A stretch of 64,000 bases of DNA from JAPWJZ01 sp964575605. GTDB taxonomy: Bacteria; Pseudomonadota; Alphaproteobacteria; Micavibrionales; UBA2020. The notes below the pieces were generated by a model. It saw nothing but the letters and a program-made list of their open reading frames with translations, was not told the origin of the DNA and searched no databases. Position 1 is the first letter of the stretch. Each line of letters starts with the position of its first letter. The position numbers and the translations under genes were made by a program. Shown here in pieces: positions 42,931 to 51,447 of the stretch. The DNA is taken from contig CAZNRN010000015.1 in the NCBI GenBank assembly GCA_964575605.1, positions 1-64,000 on the forward strand. The letters run 5' to 3'.

Positions 42931-42965
42931 CGTTAGGCTGACGGCTGCGGCTTTAAGGACTGCAA

Positions 42966-45560
42966 ATGAACTCAGAGGCAAAAGGCACCAAAATGGCTGA
43001 GAACGACAAAGACACCAAGAAGCTGAGCTTGTCCCCCAAGGGTACGCTCAGCCTGAAAGCCCCGGTCGGCGGCGCGCCCGCGCGGCAGAACGTCGCCATG
43101 GGACGCAGTGCCAAGCCGGTGGCCGTGGAGGTCAAGAAAAAGCGCGGCGCCCAGGCCGAAGCCGCAAGGCAGGCCGAGGAAAAGGCCGCGCAGGACATCC
43201 ACCTGACCTCAGCCGAGAGCGAAGCCCGCAAGCGCGCCCTGCAGCAAGCGCAGGCAGCGCCCAAGGAAACCAGCACCACGCAGTACCAGTCGAAGCTCGT
43301 CATCAAGAACCAGCCGGTTGAGGAAGAAAAACCCGCCGAAGCGGCCGCACCCGAAACGCCCGGCATGACGCCCGCCGAAAAGGCGCGCGAACAGGAACTG
43401 GCGAAAATGCGCCAGATTAACCAGTCCGAGGAAAACGAGCGCCGCCGCCGTGAAAACGAGACGCGCACGTCGCGCCCCGCCACGGGCCTCCGCCCCGCAG
43501 CGCCCAGCGCCGACGACAAGCGCGGCGCTACGCCCGGCCGCAAGGTCGATTTCTACGGCCGCGAAACGACCGAAAGTGCCGCAGACGAAGTTAACCGCAA
43601 GCGCGGCACCGGCCGCCTCGGCGCCAGCCAGAACCGCCGCCGCGGCGGTGGCAAGCTCACCGTTTCCCAGGTGCTGAACGACGGGTTCGAGGACCGAGAT
43701 TCCAAATCGCCCTCGATGGCCGCCCAGCGACGCGCGCGCGAACGCATGCGCGCGAAAATGATGTCCGCACAGCCGCAGGCAAAACAAATCCGCGAAGTCA
43801 TCGTGCCCGAAGTCATCACGGTGCAGGAACTGGCGAACCGCATGTCGGAGCGCATGACGGACGTCGTCAAAAAACTGATGGGCCTTGGCATCATGGCAAC
43901 CGGCAGCCAGCCTATCGACGCCGACACGGCGGAACTGATCGTCCATGAATTCGGCCATACGCTGAAACGCGTTTCCGACTCCGACGTCGAAACCAGCATC
44001 ATCGGCGACGCCGACAAGGACGAGCACCTGGAACACCGCCCGCCTGTCGTCACCATCATGGGCCACGTCGACCACGGTAAAACCTCTCTGCTCGACGCCA
44101 TCCGCGCGGCAGACGTCGCCTCGGGCGAAGCCGGCGGCATCACGCAGCACATCGGCGCCTACCAGATCACGACCAAGTCGAACAAGAAAATCACCTTCAT
44201 CGACACCCCCGGCCACGCAGCCTTCACCGAAATGCGCGCGCGCGGCGCGGACGTCACCGATATCGTCGTCCTCGTCGTCGCAGCCGATGACAGCGTAATG
44301 CCCCAGACCATCGAGGCTATCAGCCACGCCAAGGCTGCAGGCAAGCCGCTTATCGTCGCCATCAACAAGTGCGACCTGCCGACCGCCAACCCTAACAAAG
44401 TGCGCCAGGAGCTGCTTCAGTACGAAGTGGTGACGGAAAGCATGGGCGGTGACAGCCAGAGCGTCGAAGTTTCCGCCAAGACCAAAAAAGGCCTTGATGC
44501 GCTTGAAGAAGCCATCCTGCTGCAGGCCGAAGTCCTGCACCTGCAGGCAAACCCCGACCGCACCGCCGTCGGCGCTGTCATTGAATCCCGCCTCGAGCAG
44601 GGCAAGGGCGCGGTTGCGACCGTGCTGGTGCAAAAAGGTACGCTGAAAACCGGCGATATCTTCGTCTGCGGCACCGAATGGGGCCGTGTGAAGACGCTGC
44701 ATGATGACCGCGGCGCGCTGGTGAAAGCCGCGCTGCCCGGCCAGCCCACCGAAGTGCAGGGCCTCACCGGCACGCCCGAGGCCGGCGACGATTTCATCGT
44801 CGTCCCCGACGAGGCGAAAGCACGCGAAGTCGCCGATTTCCGCCTGCGCAAGAAGAAAGCCCTTGCCGCCGCGAAATCGAAAGGCCGCACGCTCGACCAG
44901 ATGATTTCCGACATCCAGGCGGGCTCGGCCAAGCTGCTGCCCGTCATCATCAAGGGCGACGTGCACGGCTCGATCGAGGCAATCGCCGGCGCGCTTGAAA
45001 AAGTCACCGCCGACAATTCGGAAGTCAAAGTCAACGTCATGCATACCGGCGTCGGCGCCATCACGGAATCCGACATCACGCTCGCGAACGCGTCGAAGGC
45101 CCTTATCATCGGCTTCAACGTGCGTGCGAACCCGCAGGCACGCGAACACGCCAAACGCGACGGCGTCGAAATCCGTTACTACTCGATCATTTACGAAGTG
45201 ATCGACGAAGTGAAGGCGATGCTCTCGGGTCTGCTCTCTCCCGAGATGAAGGAAAAGTTCATCGGTTACGCGGAAATCCGCAAGGTCTTCGACGTCTCGA
45301 AAGTCGGCAAGATCGCGGGCTGCTTCGTTACCGAAGGCCTCGTCAAGCGCGGCGCGAAAGTCCGCCTGCTGCGCGACAACGTCGTCATCCACACCGGTAC
45401 GCTCAAAACGCTCCGCCGCTTCAAGGACGAAGTCAAGGAAGTGCAGAAGGGCTATGAATGCGGTATGGCCTTCGAAAACTACGATGACATCAAGGACGGC
45501 GACGTGATCGAGGCCTTCGAGATCGAAAGCTCGGCCCGTACGCTGGAAGGCATGGCCTAA
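42966..45560 (+). CDS. infB: Translation initiation factor IF-2
   Basis: The 864-residue GTPase delivers initiator tRNA to the 30S subunit. The ATG at 42966 has AAGGA upstream; an in-frame ATG at 42993 might give a second form. A long charged, Ala-rich N-terminal region is followed by the IF2_N domain (TVQELANRMSERMTDVVKKL), then G1 GHVDHGKTSLLDAI, G3 DTPGHAAF and G4 NKCDLP, and the C-terminal beta-barrels. Confidence 0.98.
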   Translation: MNSEAKGTKMAENDKDTKKLSLSPKGTLSLKAPVGGAPARQNVAMGRSAKPVAVEVKKKRGAQAEAARQAEEKAAQDIHLTSAESEARKRALQQAQAAPKETSTTQYQSKLVIKNQPVEEEKPAEAAAPETPGMTPAEKAREQELAKMRQINQSEENERRRRENETRTSRPATGLRPAAPSADDKRGATPGRKVDFYGRETTESAADEVNRKRGTGRLGASQNRRRGGGKLTVSQVLNDGFEDRDSKSPSMAAQRRARERMRAKMMSAQPQAKQIREVIVPEVITVQELANRMSERMTDVVKKLMGLGIMATGSQPIDADTAELIVHEFGHTLKRVSDSDVETSIIGDADKDEHLEHRPPVVTIMGHVDHGKTSLLDAIRAADVASGEAGGITQHIGAYQITTKSNKKITFIDTPGHAAFTEMRARGADVTDIVVLVVAADDSVMPQTIEAISHAKAAGKPLIVAINKCDLPTANPNKVRQELLQYEVVTESMGGDSQSVEVSAKTKKGLDALEEAILLQAEVLHLQANPDRTAVGAVIESRLEQGKGAVATVLVQKGTLKTGDIFVCGTEWGRVKTLHDDRGALVKAALPGQPTEVQGLTGTPEAGDDFIVVPDEAKAREVADFRLRKKKALAAAKSKGRTLDQMISDIQAGSAKLLPVIIKGDVHGSIEAIAGALEKVTADNSEVKVNVMHTGVGAITESDITLANASKALIIGFNVRANPQAREHAKRDGVEIRYYSIIYEVIDEVKAMLSGLLSPEMKEKFIGYAEIRKVFDVSKVGKIAGCFVTEGLVKRGAKVRLLRDNVVIHTGTLKTLRRFKDEVKEVQKGYECGMAFENYDDIKDGDVIEAFEIESSARTLEGMA

Positions 45561-45569
45561 GGTTTAACG

Positions 45570-45989
45570 ATGAAGCGCCGTACCCCCACCTCACGTTCCG
45601 CACCGGGACAACGCCAATTGCGCGTTGGTGAGAGGATTCGCCATATTCTGGCCGAAGTGCTGCAGCGTGGCGAACTGTTCGACCCGGTGCTGGCGAACGC
45701 CAGCCTCATCACCATCACCTCGGTCGAAGTCGGCCCCGACCTGAAACACGCGACCGCATATGTCATGCCGCTCGGCGGCAAGAACGCGGATGAAATCGTC
45801 CACGCGCTGAACCGCGCGCAGGGCTATTTCCGCTCGCAGATCGCGCCCGAGCTTGAAATGCGCTATTCGCCCAAGGTTTCCTTCCGCATCGACCACAGCT
45901 TCGAGCAAGCCGATGTCATCGAAAAAATCCTGCGCCAGGACCGCGTCCAGAAAGACGTGACGGCGCGCGATGACGACGACGAAGCCTGA
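45570..45989 (+). CDS. rbfA: Ribosome-binding factor A
   Basis: The 139-residue 30S maturation factor has a single KH-type domain (RVGERIRHILAEVLQRGE, then ITSVEVGPDLKHATAYVMPL, RFRIDHSFEQA-like end). It follows infB by 9 bp and precedes truB by 2 bp, the standard order. Confidence 0.96.
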   Translation: MKRRTPTSRSAPGQRQLRVGERIRHILAEVLQRGELFDPVLANASLITITSVEVGPDLKHATAYVMPLGGKNADEIVHALNRAQGYFRSQIAPELEMRYSPKVSFRIDHSFEQADVIEKILRQDRVQKDVTARDDDDEA

Positions 45990-45991
45990 AA

Positions 45992-46924
45992 ATGGGAAAA
46001 CATAAAAAAGGCAACCCGATCAGCGGCTGGCTGAACCTCGACAAGCCGCTGGGCATGACCTCGACACAGGCCATCGGCAAAGTGCGCCGCATCCTTTCCG
46101 CCCAGAAGCTGGGGCATGCCGGCACGCTCGACCCGCTGGCGACGGGCATCCTGCCGATCGCGCTGGGCGAGGCGACCAAGACCATCCCCTTCGCGCAGGA
46201 CGCCGACAAGGTGTACCGCTTTACCGTCAAATGGGGCGTGGCCACCACGACTGACGACGCCGAGGGGCAGCCCGTTAATACATCCGATAAACGCCCGAGC
46301 GCAGCCGAAATCACTGCCCTGCTCCCCCGCTTTACCGGCAACATCAGCCAGGTGCCGCCCCAGTTTTCGGCCATCAAGGTCGACGGGGAGCGCGCCTATG
46401 ACCTTGCCCGCGAAGGCCAGCGCCTCGACCTCGAGCCTCGGCAGGTAACCGTCTATGGCTTCCGTGCCGTTAATATTAATAAAGATGAAGCCGAATTCGA
46501 GTTGAATTGCAGCAAAGGGACCTATGTCAGGTCTATCGCCCGCGATATGGGGGAGATTCTGGGCTGCTTCGGCCATGTGACAGTATTGCGCCGCCTCGCG
46601 GTTGGTAATTTTACAGAAGAAACCGCGATTTCACTGGACGGACTGGAGAAATTGGTGCAATCTGCCGCTCCTGATCAGGTTCTTCTGCCTGTGGAGACCG
46701 TGCTGGACGACATCCCGGCACTGGCCATGACAGCAGAGGAGGTCAGCCGGATACGGCAAGGACAGACGATCAGATTTTTATCCCGTCAGGATATCGACCG
46801 TTTTTCGGTCGCTGGGATCGACGAGATGACGGATCTGGTGCTGGCCATCGGGCAGAACAAGCCCGTCGCCCTGCTTGAGAAACAGGGTATCGAGCTTCAT
46901 CCGGTCAAAGTATTTAACCTTTAA
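45992..46924 (+). CDS. truB: tRNA pseudouridine-55 synthase TruB
   Basis: The 310-residue enzyme forms pseudouridine 55 in the T loop of tRNAs. The catalytic Asp is in HAGTLDPLATGILP; GWLNLDKPLGMTS and CSKGTYVRSIARDMG are conserved family motifs. The C-terminal region from about residue 225 is a PUA-like extension. Confidence 0.97.
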   Translation: MGKHKKGNPISGWLNLDKPLGMTSTQAIGKVRRILSAQKLGHAGTLDPLATGILPIALGEATKTIPFAQDADKVYRFTVKWGVATTTDDAEGQPVNTSDKRPSAAEITALLPRFTGNISQVPPQFSAIKVDGERAYDLAREGQRLDLEPRQVTVYGFRAVNINKDEAEFELNCSKGTYVRSIARDMGEILGCFGHVTVLRRLAVGNFTEETAISLDGLEKLVQSAAPDQVLLPVETVLDDIPALAMTAEEVSRIRQGQTIRFLSRQDIDRFSVAGIDEMTDLVLAIGQNKPVALLEKQGIELHPVKVFNL

Positions 46925-46941
46925 ACTCATAGGAGTATTCG

Positions 46942-47211
46942 ATGTCGCTCGCAAACAAGACGAAGTCGGAAGTCATCAAGAAGTATGCTACGACCCAGAA
47001 AGATACCGGTTCACCCGAAGTGCAGGTGGCGATCCTCACCCAGCGCATTAACGGCCTGACCGAACACATGAAAACCCATAAGAAAGATATGGGCAGCCGC
47101 CGCGGCCTTCTCCTGCTGGTTTCCCAGCGCCGCCGCCAGCTGAACTACCTGAAGAAAGTCGACGCACGCCGCTACGAGAAGCTGATCGACAGCCTCGGCC
47201 TGCGCCGCTAA
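46942..47211 (+). CDS. rpsO: 30S ribosomal protein S15
   Basis: The 89-residue protein has the S15 hallmarks TGSPEVQVAILTQRINGLTEH and SRRGLLLLVSQRRRQLNYLK and ends in LGLRR. It binds 16S rRNA and is a primary assembly protein. A strong terminator follows. In most bacteria pnp comes next; here it is 10.6 kb away. Confidence 0.98.
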   Translation: MSLANKTKSEVIKKYATTQKDTGSPEVQVAILTQRINGLTEHMKTHKKDMGSRRGLLLLVSQRRRQLNYLKKVDARRYEKLIDSLGLRR

Positions 47212-47232
47212 TCTCCGGATAGCGAACAGATT

Positions 47233-47266
47233 AAGAAGCCGCCCCTCAACGGGCGGCTTCTTTTTT
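47233..47266 (+). terminator. Rho-independent terminator after rpsO
   Basis: A 12-bp stem (AAGAAGCCGCCC with GGGCGGCTTCTT), 6-base loop and TTTTTT tail. It closes the rimP-to-rpsO operon. Confidence 0.95.
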
Positions 47267-47362
47267 ATGCCAATTTCATAGAGGGTTTAGATCATACCTC
47301 TGCTCTGCTATGCTTTCCCTATCAAGCCATTGCGACTCATAAGACTCCACGAAGGATTTTCA

Positions 47363-47977
47363 ATGAAATTCGAGGACACAGGCCTACCCAGCCACCCGAC
47401 AATCGAAAAGGCATTCAACGAACTGCGCCGTTTTGACAAATCCGATGAATTCACGACGCGTGGTGTATTGATAGCAAAACTGGTGGCAGACCATGGCGTC
47501 AACAAGACGCCGGAAGCCATCGCAGCCGGCCTCTTCGTGCCCCTGACGCAGGACCACGGGCCGGTCGCGCTGGCCAAGGCCGACCTTCCCGCCAAAGTGC
47601 CTGAAATCGTGCAATCGGTCTTTTCCTTTGGCGCTGCCAGCATGCAGGGCGTCGATACGGCGGCGCTTTACGGCGCGCTTGATCCTTCGGTGCGCACGGT
47701 CATATTGGCCTCCAGCATCCGCATGTTCGAGCTGACGGCGAACGAGCTCGACAACAGCCTGAAGAAAACCGACGAGGATGGCCGCAAGAGCCTTTCGGCC
47801 ATGCTGCTGCCCGTCAAGGAATTCACGCAGATGGTGAAGGCCGCCGAGCCCGACGAGGCCGCGCTGGTGCAAAAATGCGAAGATTACGTGACGCGCATTG
47901 AAAAGAGCCTGAACACGGTCGGCATCAAGCTGAACCCGGCCGCAAAAGACGTCAAGCCGCCAAGGCCTTCTCGCTAA
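47363..47977 (+). CDS. Hypothetical protein, possible HD-type fold
   Basis: The ATG at 47363 has AAGGAT upstream and replaces a longer frame starting at 47330; the product is 204 aa. It is mainly helical, with RFDKSDEFTTRGVLIAKLVADHG and VRTVILASSIRMFELTANEL. The early layout (helix, VADHGV, later QDHGP) faintly recalls HD-domain proteins such as RelA/SpoT hydrolase regions, but the key HD pair is not evident. Function unknown. It is the first gene in the segment separating rpsO from pnp, and the only rightward one there. Confidence 0.6.
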   Translation: MKFEDTGLPSHPTIEKAFNELRRFDKSDEFTTRGVLIAKLVADHGVNKTPEAIAAGLFVPLTQDHGPVALAKADLPAKVPEIVQSVFSFGAASMQGVDTAALYGALDPSVRTVILASSIRMFELTANELDNSLKKTDEDGRKSLSAMLLPVKEFTQMVKAAEPDEAALVQKCEDYVTRIEKSLNTVGIKLNPAAKDVKPPRPSR

Positions 47978-47987
47978 GTCCGTCCCG

Positions 47988-48404
47988 TTAACGCCCGTCG
48001 AAAACCCTGACCGTATCCGACATCGATTCCTGGTCGAGGCGCATGGCCACAGTGACCGTGCGCGGGTAATTGCATGACATGCAGGCCTCGCCAGAAGACG
48101 CGATGCGCTGCGCTTCCTTCAGCGCATAGTTCGGGCGCGCGCGGCCCTGTCCCCGCATATGTTCGCCCTTGAAGCAGTTGACATCCATGGTATACGGCGC
48201 GCGCTTCACCGTCACGGGGCCGGGGGCGGTCATGGTATAGGTGTCGTTGCCGCTCTGCACCACACAGGTCACGCCCTGCATGCCGGGCGTGTTCACGGTG
48301 ATGGTCTGGTAAGGCGTACGGCTGTTGTCCACCTGCTGCGGTTTTTCTGCGCAGGCGGAGAGCAGTACGGCCGCCGCCAGCAACATTGCAAATTTCGCGT
48401 TCAT
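47988..48404 (-). CDS. Outer-membrane or periplasmic lipoprotein
   Basis: The 138-residue protein has a lipoprotein signal peptide with lipobox LSAC at residues 15-18. The mature part contains VTCVVQSGNDTYTMTAPGPVTV, MDVNCFKG and EACMSCNYPR, so several cysteines may form disulphides. It is the last gene of the minus-strand phosphatase operon; its start overlaps the preceding stop (ATGA). Confidence 0.8.
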   Translation of the reverse strand: MNAKFAMLLAAAVLLSACAEKPQQVDNSRTPYQTITVNTPGMQGVTCVVQSGNDTYTMTAPGPVTVKRAPYTMDVNCFKGEHMRGQGRARPNYALKEAQRIASSGEACMSCNYPRTVTVAMRLDQESMSDTVRVFDGR

Positions 48405-49354
48405 GCGCGGTCATCCCTCTTTGTCAGTAATTCATAAAGTTTGGGCGCCATCAATACTGCGATCACCACCGCGGCCATCAGCACCGTCACCCACATGATC
48501 CAGGCCATCATGTCGTCGGTATCGACTTCGACCTGCTTCTTCTTGTCTTCCTCTGCGGGTTCCTTGATATCTTCCTTTGGTGCCTCTTCGGTCACGACGG
48601 GCGCGGGCGGCGGCAGCGGCGCGGCCACAGGCGGTTTGACAGCCTTGACCTTGGGCGCGTTGGCGGCAATCAGGTCGGCCGCAAACAGGCGGAAGTTGTC
48701 ACGTACAAAATCAATGTCGTTTTCGCCTGTGAACGAGCTATAGGCGGTGGCATAGACCGCGCGGCCCTTCACGTTCATGACGCCGACGGCCAGCGCCATC
48801 ATGACATCAATAGTGCCTTGTTCCGTCTGCGCGCCGTAGTTGCCTTGCATCAATATGGCGTAGGACGCGGGCTGGTTCAGGATGGTGCCGAGGCGTTTCA
48901 TCACGCCGACTTCCATCTTCGTCTCGACCGCGTATTTTTCCTGCATATAGGCCGATGCCGCGCCAAGGCCGTCACTGACGTCTTTTTCCTGCGACCAGTC
49001 GCCGCCGCCCGCCTCCGCCGACAGCTGCGCTTTCAGTTGCTCATACGTAGCGTCGTTGACGGCGGGTGTACCCTGCAGCGTCATGACAGTGATGTATTTC
49101 TTGAACCCCGCCTGCGGGTTGGCCTGCATGGCCTTCAGGTCGGCATTGGAAATATAGATGCCCAGCATCACATGCGTGGGCGGCACGAACTGCTGCGCCG
49201 CCTGGTCGAATTGCGGATTGGAGCCGTAAATCTCGGTAAAGCCGGGCAGTACCGGCAGCGTTATTGCCGCGCCGCCGACATCGATCGTCTTCGCCCCCGC
49301 CGGCAGCGGCAGGAGCAGAAGGAAGGCCAGGATCATGCCTGCCAGAAACTTCAT
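48401..49354 (-). CDS. Secreted/membrane-anchored protein with C-terminal helix
   Basis: The 317-residue protein has a signal peptide (FLAGMILAFLLLLPLPAGA), a periplasmic domain of about 210 residues, a proline-rich and then acidic/lysine linker (residues 235-275) and one C-terminal transmembrane helix (WIMWVTVLMAAVVIAVLMA) with a short basic cytoplasmic tail. Its start overlaps the stop of the fifth phosphatase gene (TAATG) and its stop overlaps the lipoprotein start. Family unknown. The layout fits an envelope adaptor. Confidence 0.75.
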   Translation of the reverse strand: MKFLAGMILAFLLLLPLPAGAKTIDVGGAAITLPVLPGFTEIYGSNPQFDQAAQQFVPPTHVMLGIYISNADLKAMQANPQAGFKKYITVMTLQGTPAVNDATYEQLKAQLSAEAGGGDWSQEKDVSDGLGAASAYMQEKYAVETKMEVGVMKRLGTILNQPASYAILMQGNYGAQTEQGTIDVMMALAVGVMNVKGRAVYATAYSSFTGENDIDFVRDNFRLFAADLIAANAPKVKAVKPPVAAPLPPPAPVVTEEAPKEDIKEPAEEDKKKQVEVDTDDMMAWIMWVTVLMAAVVIAVLMAPKLYELLTKRDDRA

Positions 49355-50013
49355 TACGCTTTCGGCCCCTTCGGTTTGGGCGCGTCGATCTGGTAGTTTT
49401 TCACCAGCTTGCCGTCCTCGAATTCATAAACGACAGGCGTTGCGTTGGGCACGCCGTGACGGTTGGACCAGATATCTTCGGTCGGTACAGGGCGTATGCC
49501 CGCCGCGATTTCAAAGGCGATCATGATGCCGGAATGGCAGGAGACCAGCACCGTTTCGCCGCGTTCCATGTGCGGCACGATGACTTCGTCATAGAATTTC
49601 TTGGTGCGCTCAACCATCTGCTCGTCGCTCTCGCCGTTGGGCAGCGCGACGGTGTATTTGTGCGGATAGGCCAGGATTTCGGGGTCCGTCAGCTTGTTCC
49701 GCGCCGTGAAATCGCCGCTGTCGCCTTCCACGATTTCGACACGCTGCTCGATGTTCCAGGAGCCATCGGGATTTTTCAGGTGGTTGTTGGTGCCCGAATT
49801 TTCCAGCGCGATCGCCGCGGTGTTAAAGGCGCGTTTCAGGGTGGAACTATAGGCCTTGTCGAAGACGAAGCCTTCGATGCGGGCACCCGCCTCTTTCGCC
49901 TGCTCCTCGCCCTTGGCGGTGAGTTCGACGTCGTGCAGGCCGGTCATGTAATGCAGCACGTTATAGGGCGTCTGTCCGTGCCTGAAAAGCACGAGGGTGC
50001 CTTTGGTTGCCAT
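49354..50013 (-). CDS. Histidine phosphatase family protein, fifth tandem paralogue
   Basis: The 219-residue protein has the phosphoglycerate-mutase fold: phospho-acceptor His12 in FRHGQTPYN, Arg61 in STLKRAFNTAA and second His160 in LVSCHSGIM. The acid motif reads IVEGDSG, keeping Glu96 but losing the following Arg of true mutases, and the RR pair of the substrate loop is replaced (AYPHKYTVALPNGES). It is probably a phosphatase on an unknown phosphometabolite. It has its own candidate promoter upstream and is coupled to the membrane protein gene after it. Confidence 0.9.
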   Translation of the reverse strand: MATKGTLVLFRHGQTPYNVLHYMTGLHDVELTAKGEEQAKEAGARIEGFVFDKAYSSTLKRAFNTAAIALENSGTNNHLKNPDGSWNIEQRVEIVEGDSGDFTARNKLTDPEILAYPHKYTVALPNGESDEQMVERTKKFYDEVIVPHMERGETVLVSCHSGIMIAFEIAAGIRPVPTEDIWSNRHGVPNATPVVYEFEDGKLVKNYQIDAPKPKGPKA

Positions 50014-50041
50014 GGTAAAATCCCCTGATGAAGATAGGGCG

Positions 50042-50070
50042 AGTATAGACTATATATATGCGCTTACCAA
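50042..50070 (-). promoter_or_regulatory. Internal promoter candidate within the phosphatase operon
   Basis: On the minus strand TTGGTA (50070-50065), 17-base spacer, TATACT (50047-50042), 28 bp before the fifth phosphatase gene, in the only sizeable gap of the array. Confidence 0.5.
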
Positions 50071-50747
50071 GACTTGATATGCCCTGGTTTTGGCGGGGTA
50101 TTTGCGTTTGCGGGCGGGCAGCCGATGAATGAATCGGCGACCATTTTTCCGTCTTCGAAATCAATTTTCAGCGCGGCCGTATTGGGCAGGCGGCGCTTGG
50201 TCGCCCACAAACCTTCCGGCCCCAACACCTCGAGGCCGAGGATAGCGTCGAAGGCATGCATCACGCCCGCATGCGAGACGACCAATACGGTTTCGCCACG
50301 GTCGATGCGCGGCTTGACTTCGGTATCATAGAAATCCTTCACGCGTGCGATGAACTGCACGTCGCTCTCGCCATTCGGCAGCGGCGCGCCGTGCTTGCGT
50401 TCAAACGCCAGCACCTTCGGGTCGTTCAGCATGAGGCCGGTGAAATCACCAGCGTCGCATTCCATGATTTCCTTGTGGCGGGAAATATTCCAGCTGCCGT
50501 CTGCATTTTTCAAATGGCTGTTGGTGCCCGCCGCATCCAGCGCCAGCGCGGCGGTATTGAAGGCGCGGCTGAGCGTCGAGGCATAGGCGGCATCAAAACG
50601 GTACGGGCCAATAATTTTGCCGGCATCCCGCGCCTGCTGTTCGCCTTCGGGCGTCAGCGGCACATCGGCATGGCCGGCCATGCGCTGCTCGGCGTTATAG
50701 GTCGTCTGCCCGTGGCGGAGCAGGATAAGCGTGCCCTTGACAGCCAT
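50064..50747 (-). CDS. Histidine phosphatase family protein, fourth tandem paralogue
   Basis: The 227-residue protein keeps the catalytic core: His12 in LRHGQTTYN, Arg61 in STLSRAFNTAA, Glu96 in IMECDAG and His159 in VVSHAGVM. Compared with gpmA the Arg after Glu is Cys and the RR pair is reduced to RK (FERKHGAPLPNGES). It shares the GTNSHLKNADGSWNI insertion with the third and fifth copies. The start is 1 bp past the previous stop. The tail is proline-rich. Confidence 0.9.
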   Translation of the reverse strand: MAVKGTLILLRHGQTTYNAEQRMAGHADVPLTPEGEQQARDAGKIIGPYRFDAAYASTLSRAFNTAALALDAAGTNSHLKNADGSWNISRHKEIMECDAGDFTGLMLNDPKVLAFERKHGAPLPNGESDVQFIARVKDFYDTEVKPRIDRGETVLVVSHAGVMHAFDAILGLEVLGPEGLWATKRRLPNTAALKIDFEDGKMVADSFIGCPPANANTPPKPGHIKSW

Positions 50748-50748
50748 A

Positions 50749-51447
50749 TCAAGTGCCGAATTTCGGGGGCGCGGGTTTCTTGTTGCCGTTCGCGGGAATG
50801 GGCGAGGCCAGCTCGACGGGGTTGAGCACCTGGTAATGGCGCGCTTTTACCCCATCTTCGTATTCCACCACTGTGGGCGTCGCGTTCGGGATGCGCCCGC
50901 GGCTGGCGTCGTCAGGCGCCGCAAGCCCCAGCACTTCGTCAAAGGCGCGCATGATGCCGGCGTGGGAAACGACCAGTACGGTTTCGCCGCGAGCGAGGCG
51001 GGGCAGCAGTTCTTCGTCAAAGAACCTTTGCACGCGTTCCACTACCTGTTTCTGGCTTTCGCCACCGGGCAGGGGGCGGTCGTAACGGCGTTCGAAAGCC
51101 AAGATTTCAGGGTCGGTCTTGTGGTTGCGGCCCGAGAATTCGCCGCAATCCAGCTCGATGATTTCGCGGCGCTGCTCGATATCGAAGCTGCCGTCGGGTT
51201 TTTTCAGGTGGTCGTTGGTGCCGGATGCTTTCAGCGCCTTGGCCGCGGTATTGAACGCGCGCCCCAGCGTAGAACTATAAGCCTTGTCGAAAATAAAGGT
51301 CGTGATCAGCGCGCCCGCCGCATCCGCCTGCGCCTCGCCGACGGCGTTCAGGGGGATATCGCGCTGGCCGGTCATCAGCTTTTGCGCGTTATAATCGGTC
51401 TGGCCGTGACGCAGAATAACCAATGTGCCTTTAACCATGTTTATCAC
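50749..51447 (-). CDS. Histidine phosphatase family protein, third tandem paralogue
   Basis: The 232-residue protein carries His14 in LRHGQTDYN, Arg63 in STLGRAFNTAA, Glu98 in IIELDCG, the RR pair in FERRYDRPLPGGES and His162 in VVSHAGIM. It overlaps the preceding gene by 4 bp (ATGA). The C-terminal 20 residues form a Pro/Lys-rich tail (ending PAPPKFGT) absent from ordinary mutases. Closest relatives by eye are its neighbours, so local duplication is the simplest origin. Confidence 0.9.
   Translation of the reverse strand: MINMVKGTLVILRHGQTDYNAQKLMTGQRDIPLNAVGEAQADAAGALITTFIFDKAYSSTLGRAFNTAAKALKASGTNDHLKKPDGSFDIEQRREIIELDCGEFSGRNHKTDPEILAFERRYDRPLPGGESQKQVVERVQRFFDEELLPRLARGETVLVVSHAGIMRAFDEVLGLAAPDDASRGRIPNATPTVVEYEDGVKARHYQVLNPVELASPIPANGNKKPAPPKFGT

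Noticed and set aside
40996..42981. 661-codon minus-strand frame across rimP and nusA
   Set aside because: Shadow of genes with clear identities on the plus strand.
43209..45392. 727-codon open frame antisense to infB
   Set aside because: Long antisense frames are expected in GC-rich genes; infB on the plus strand has all GTPase motifs.
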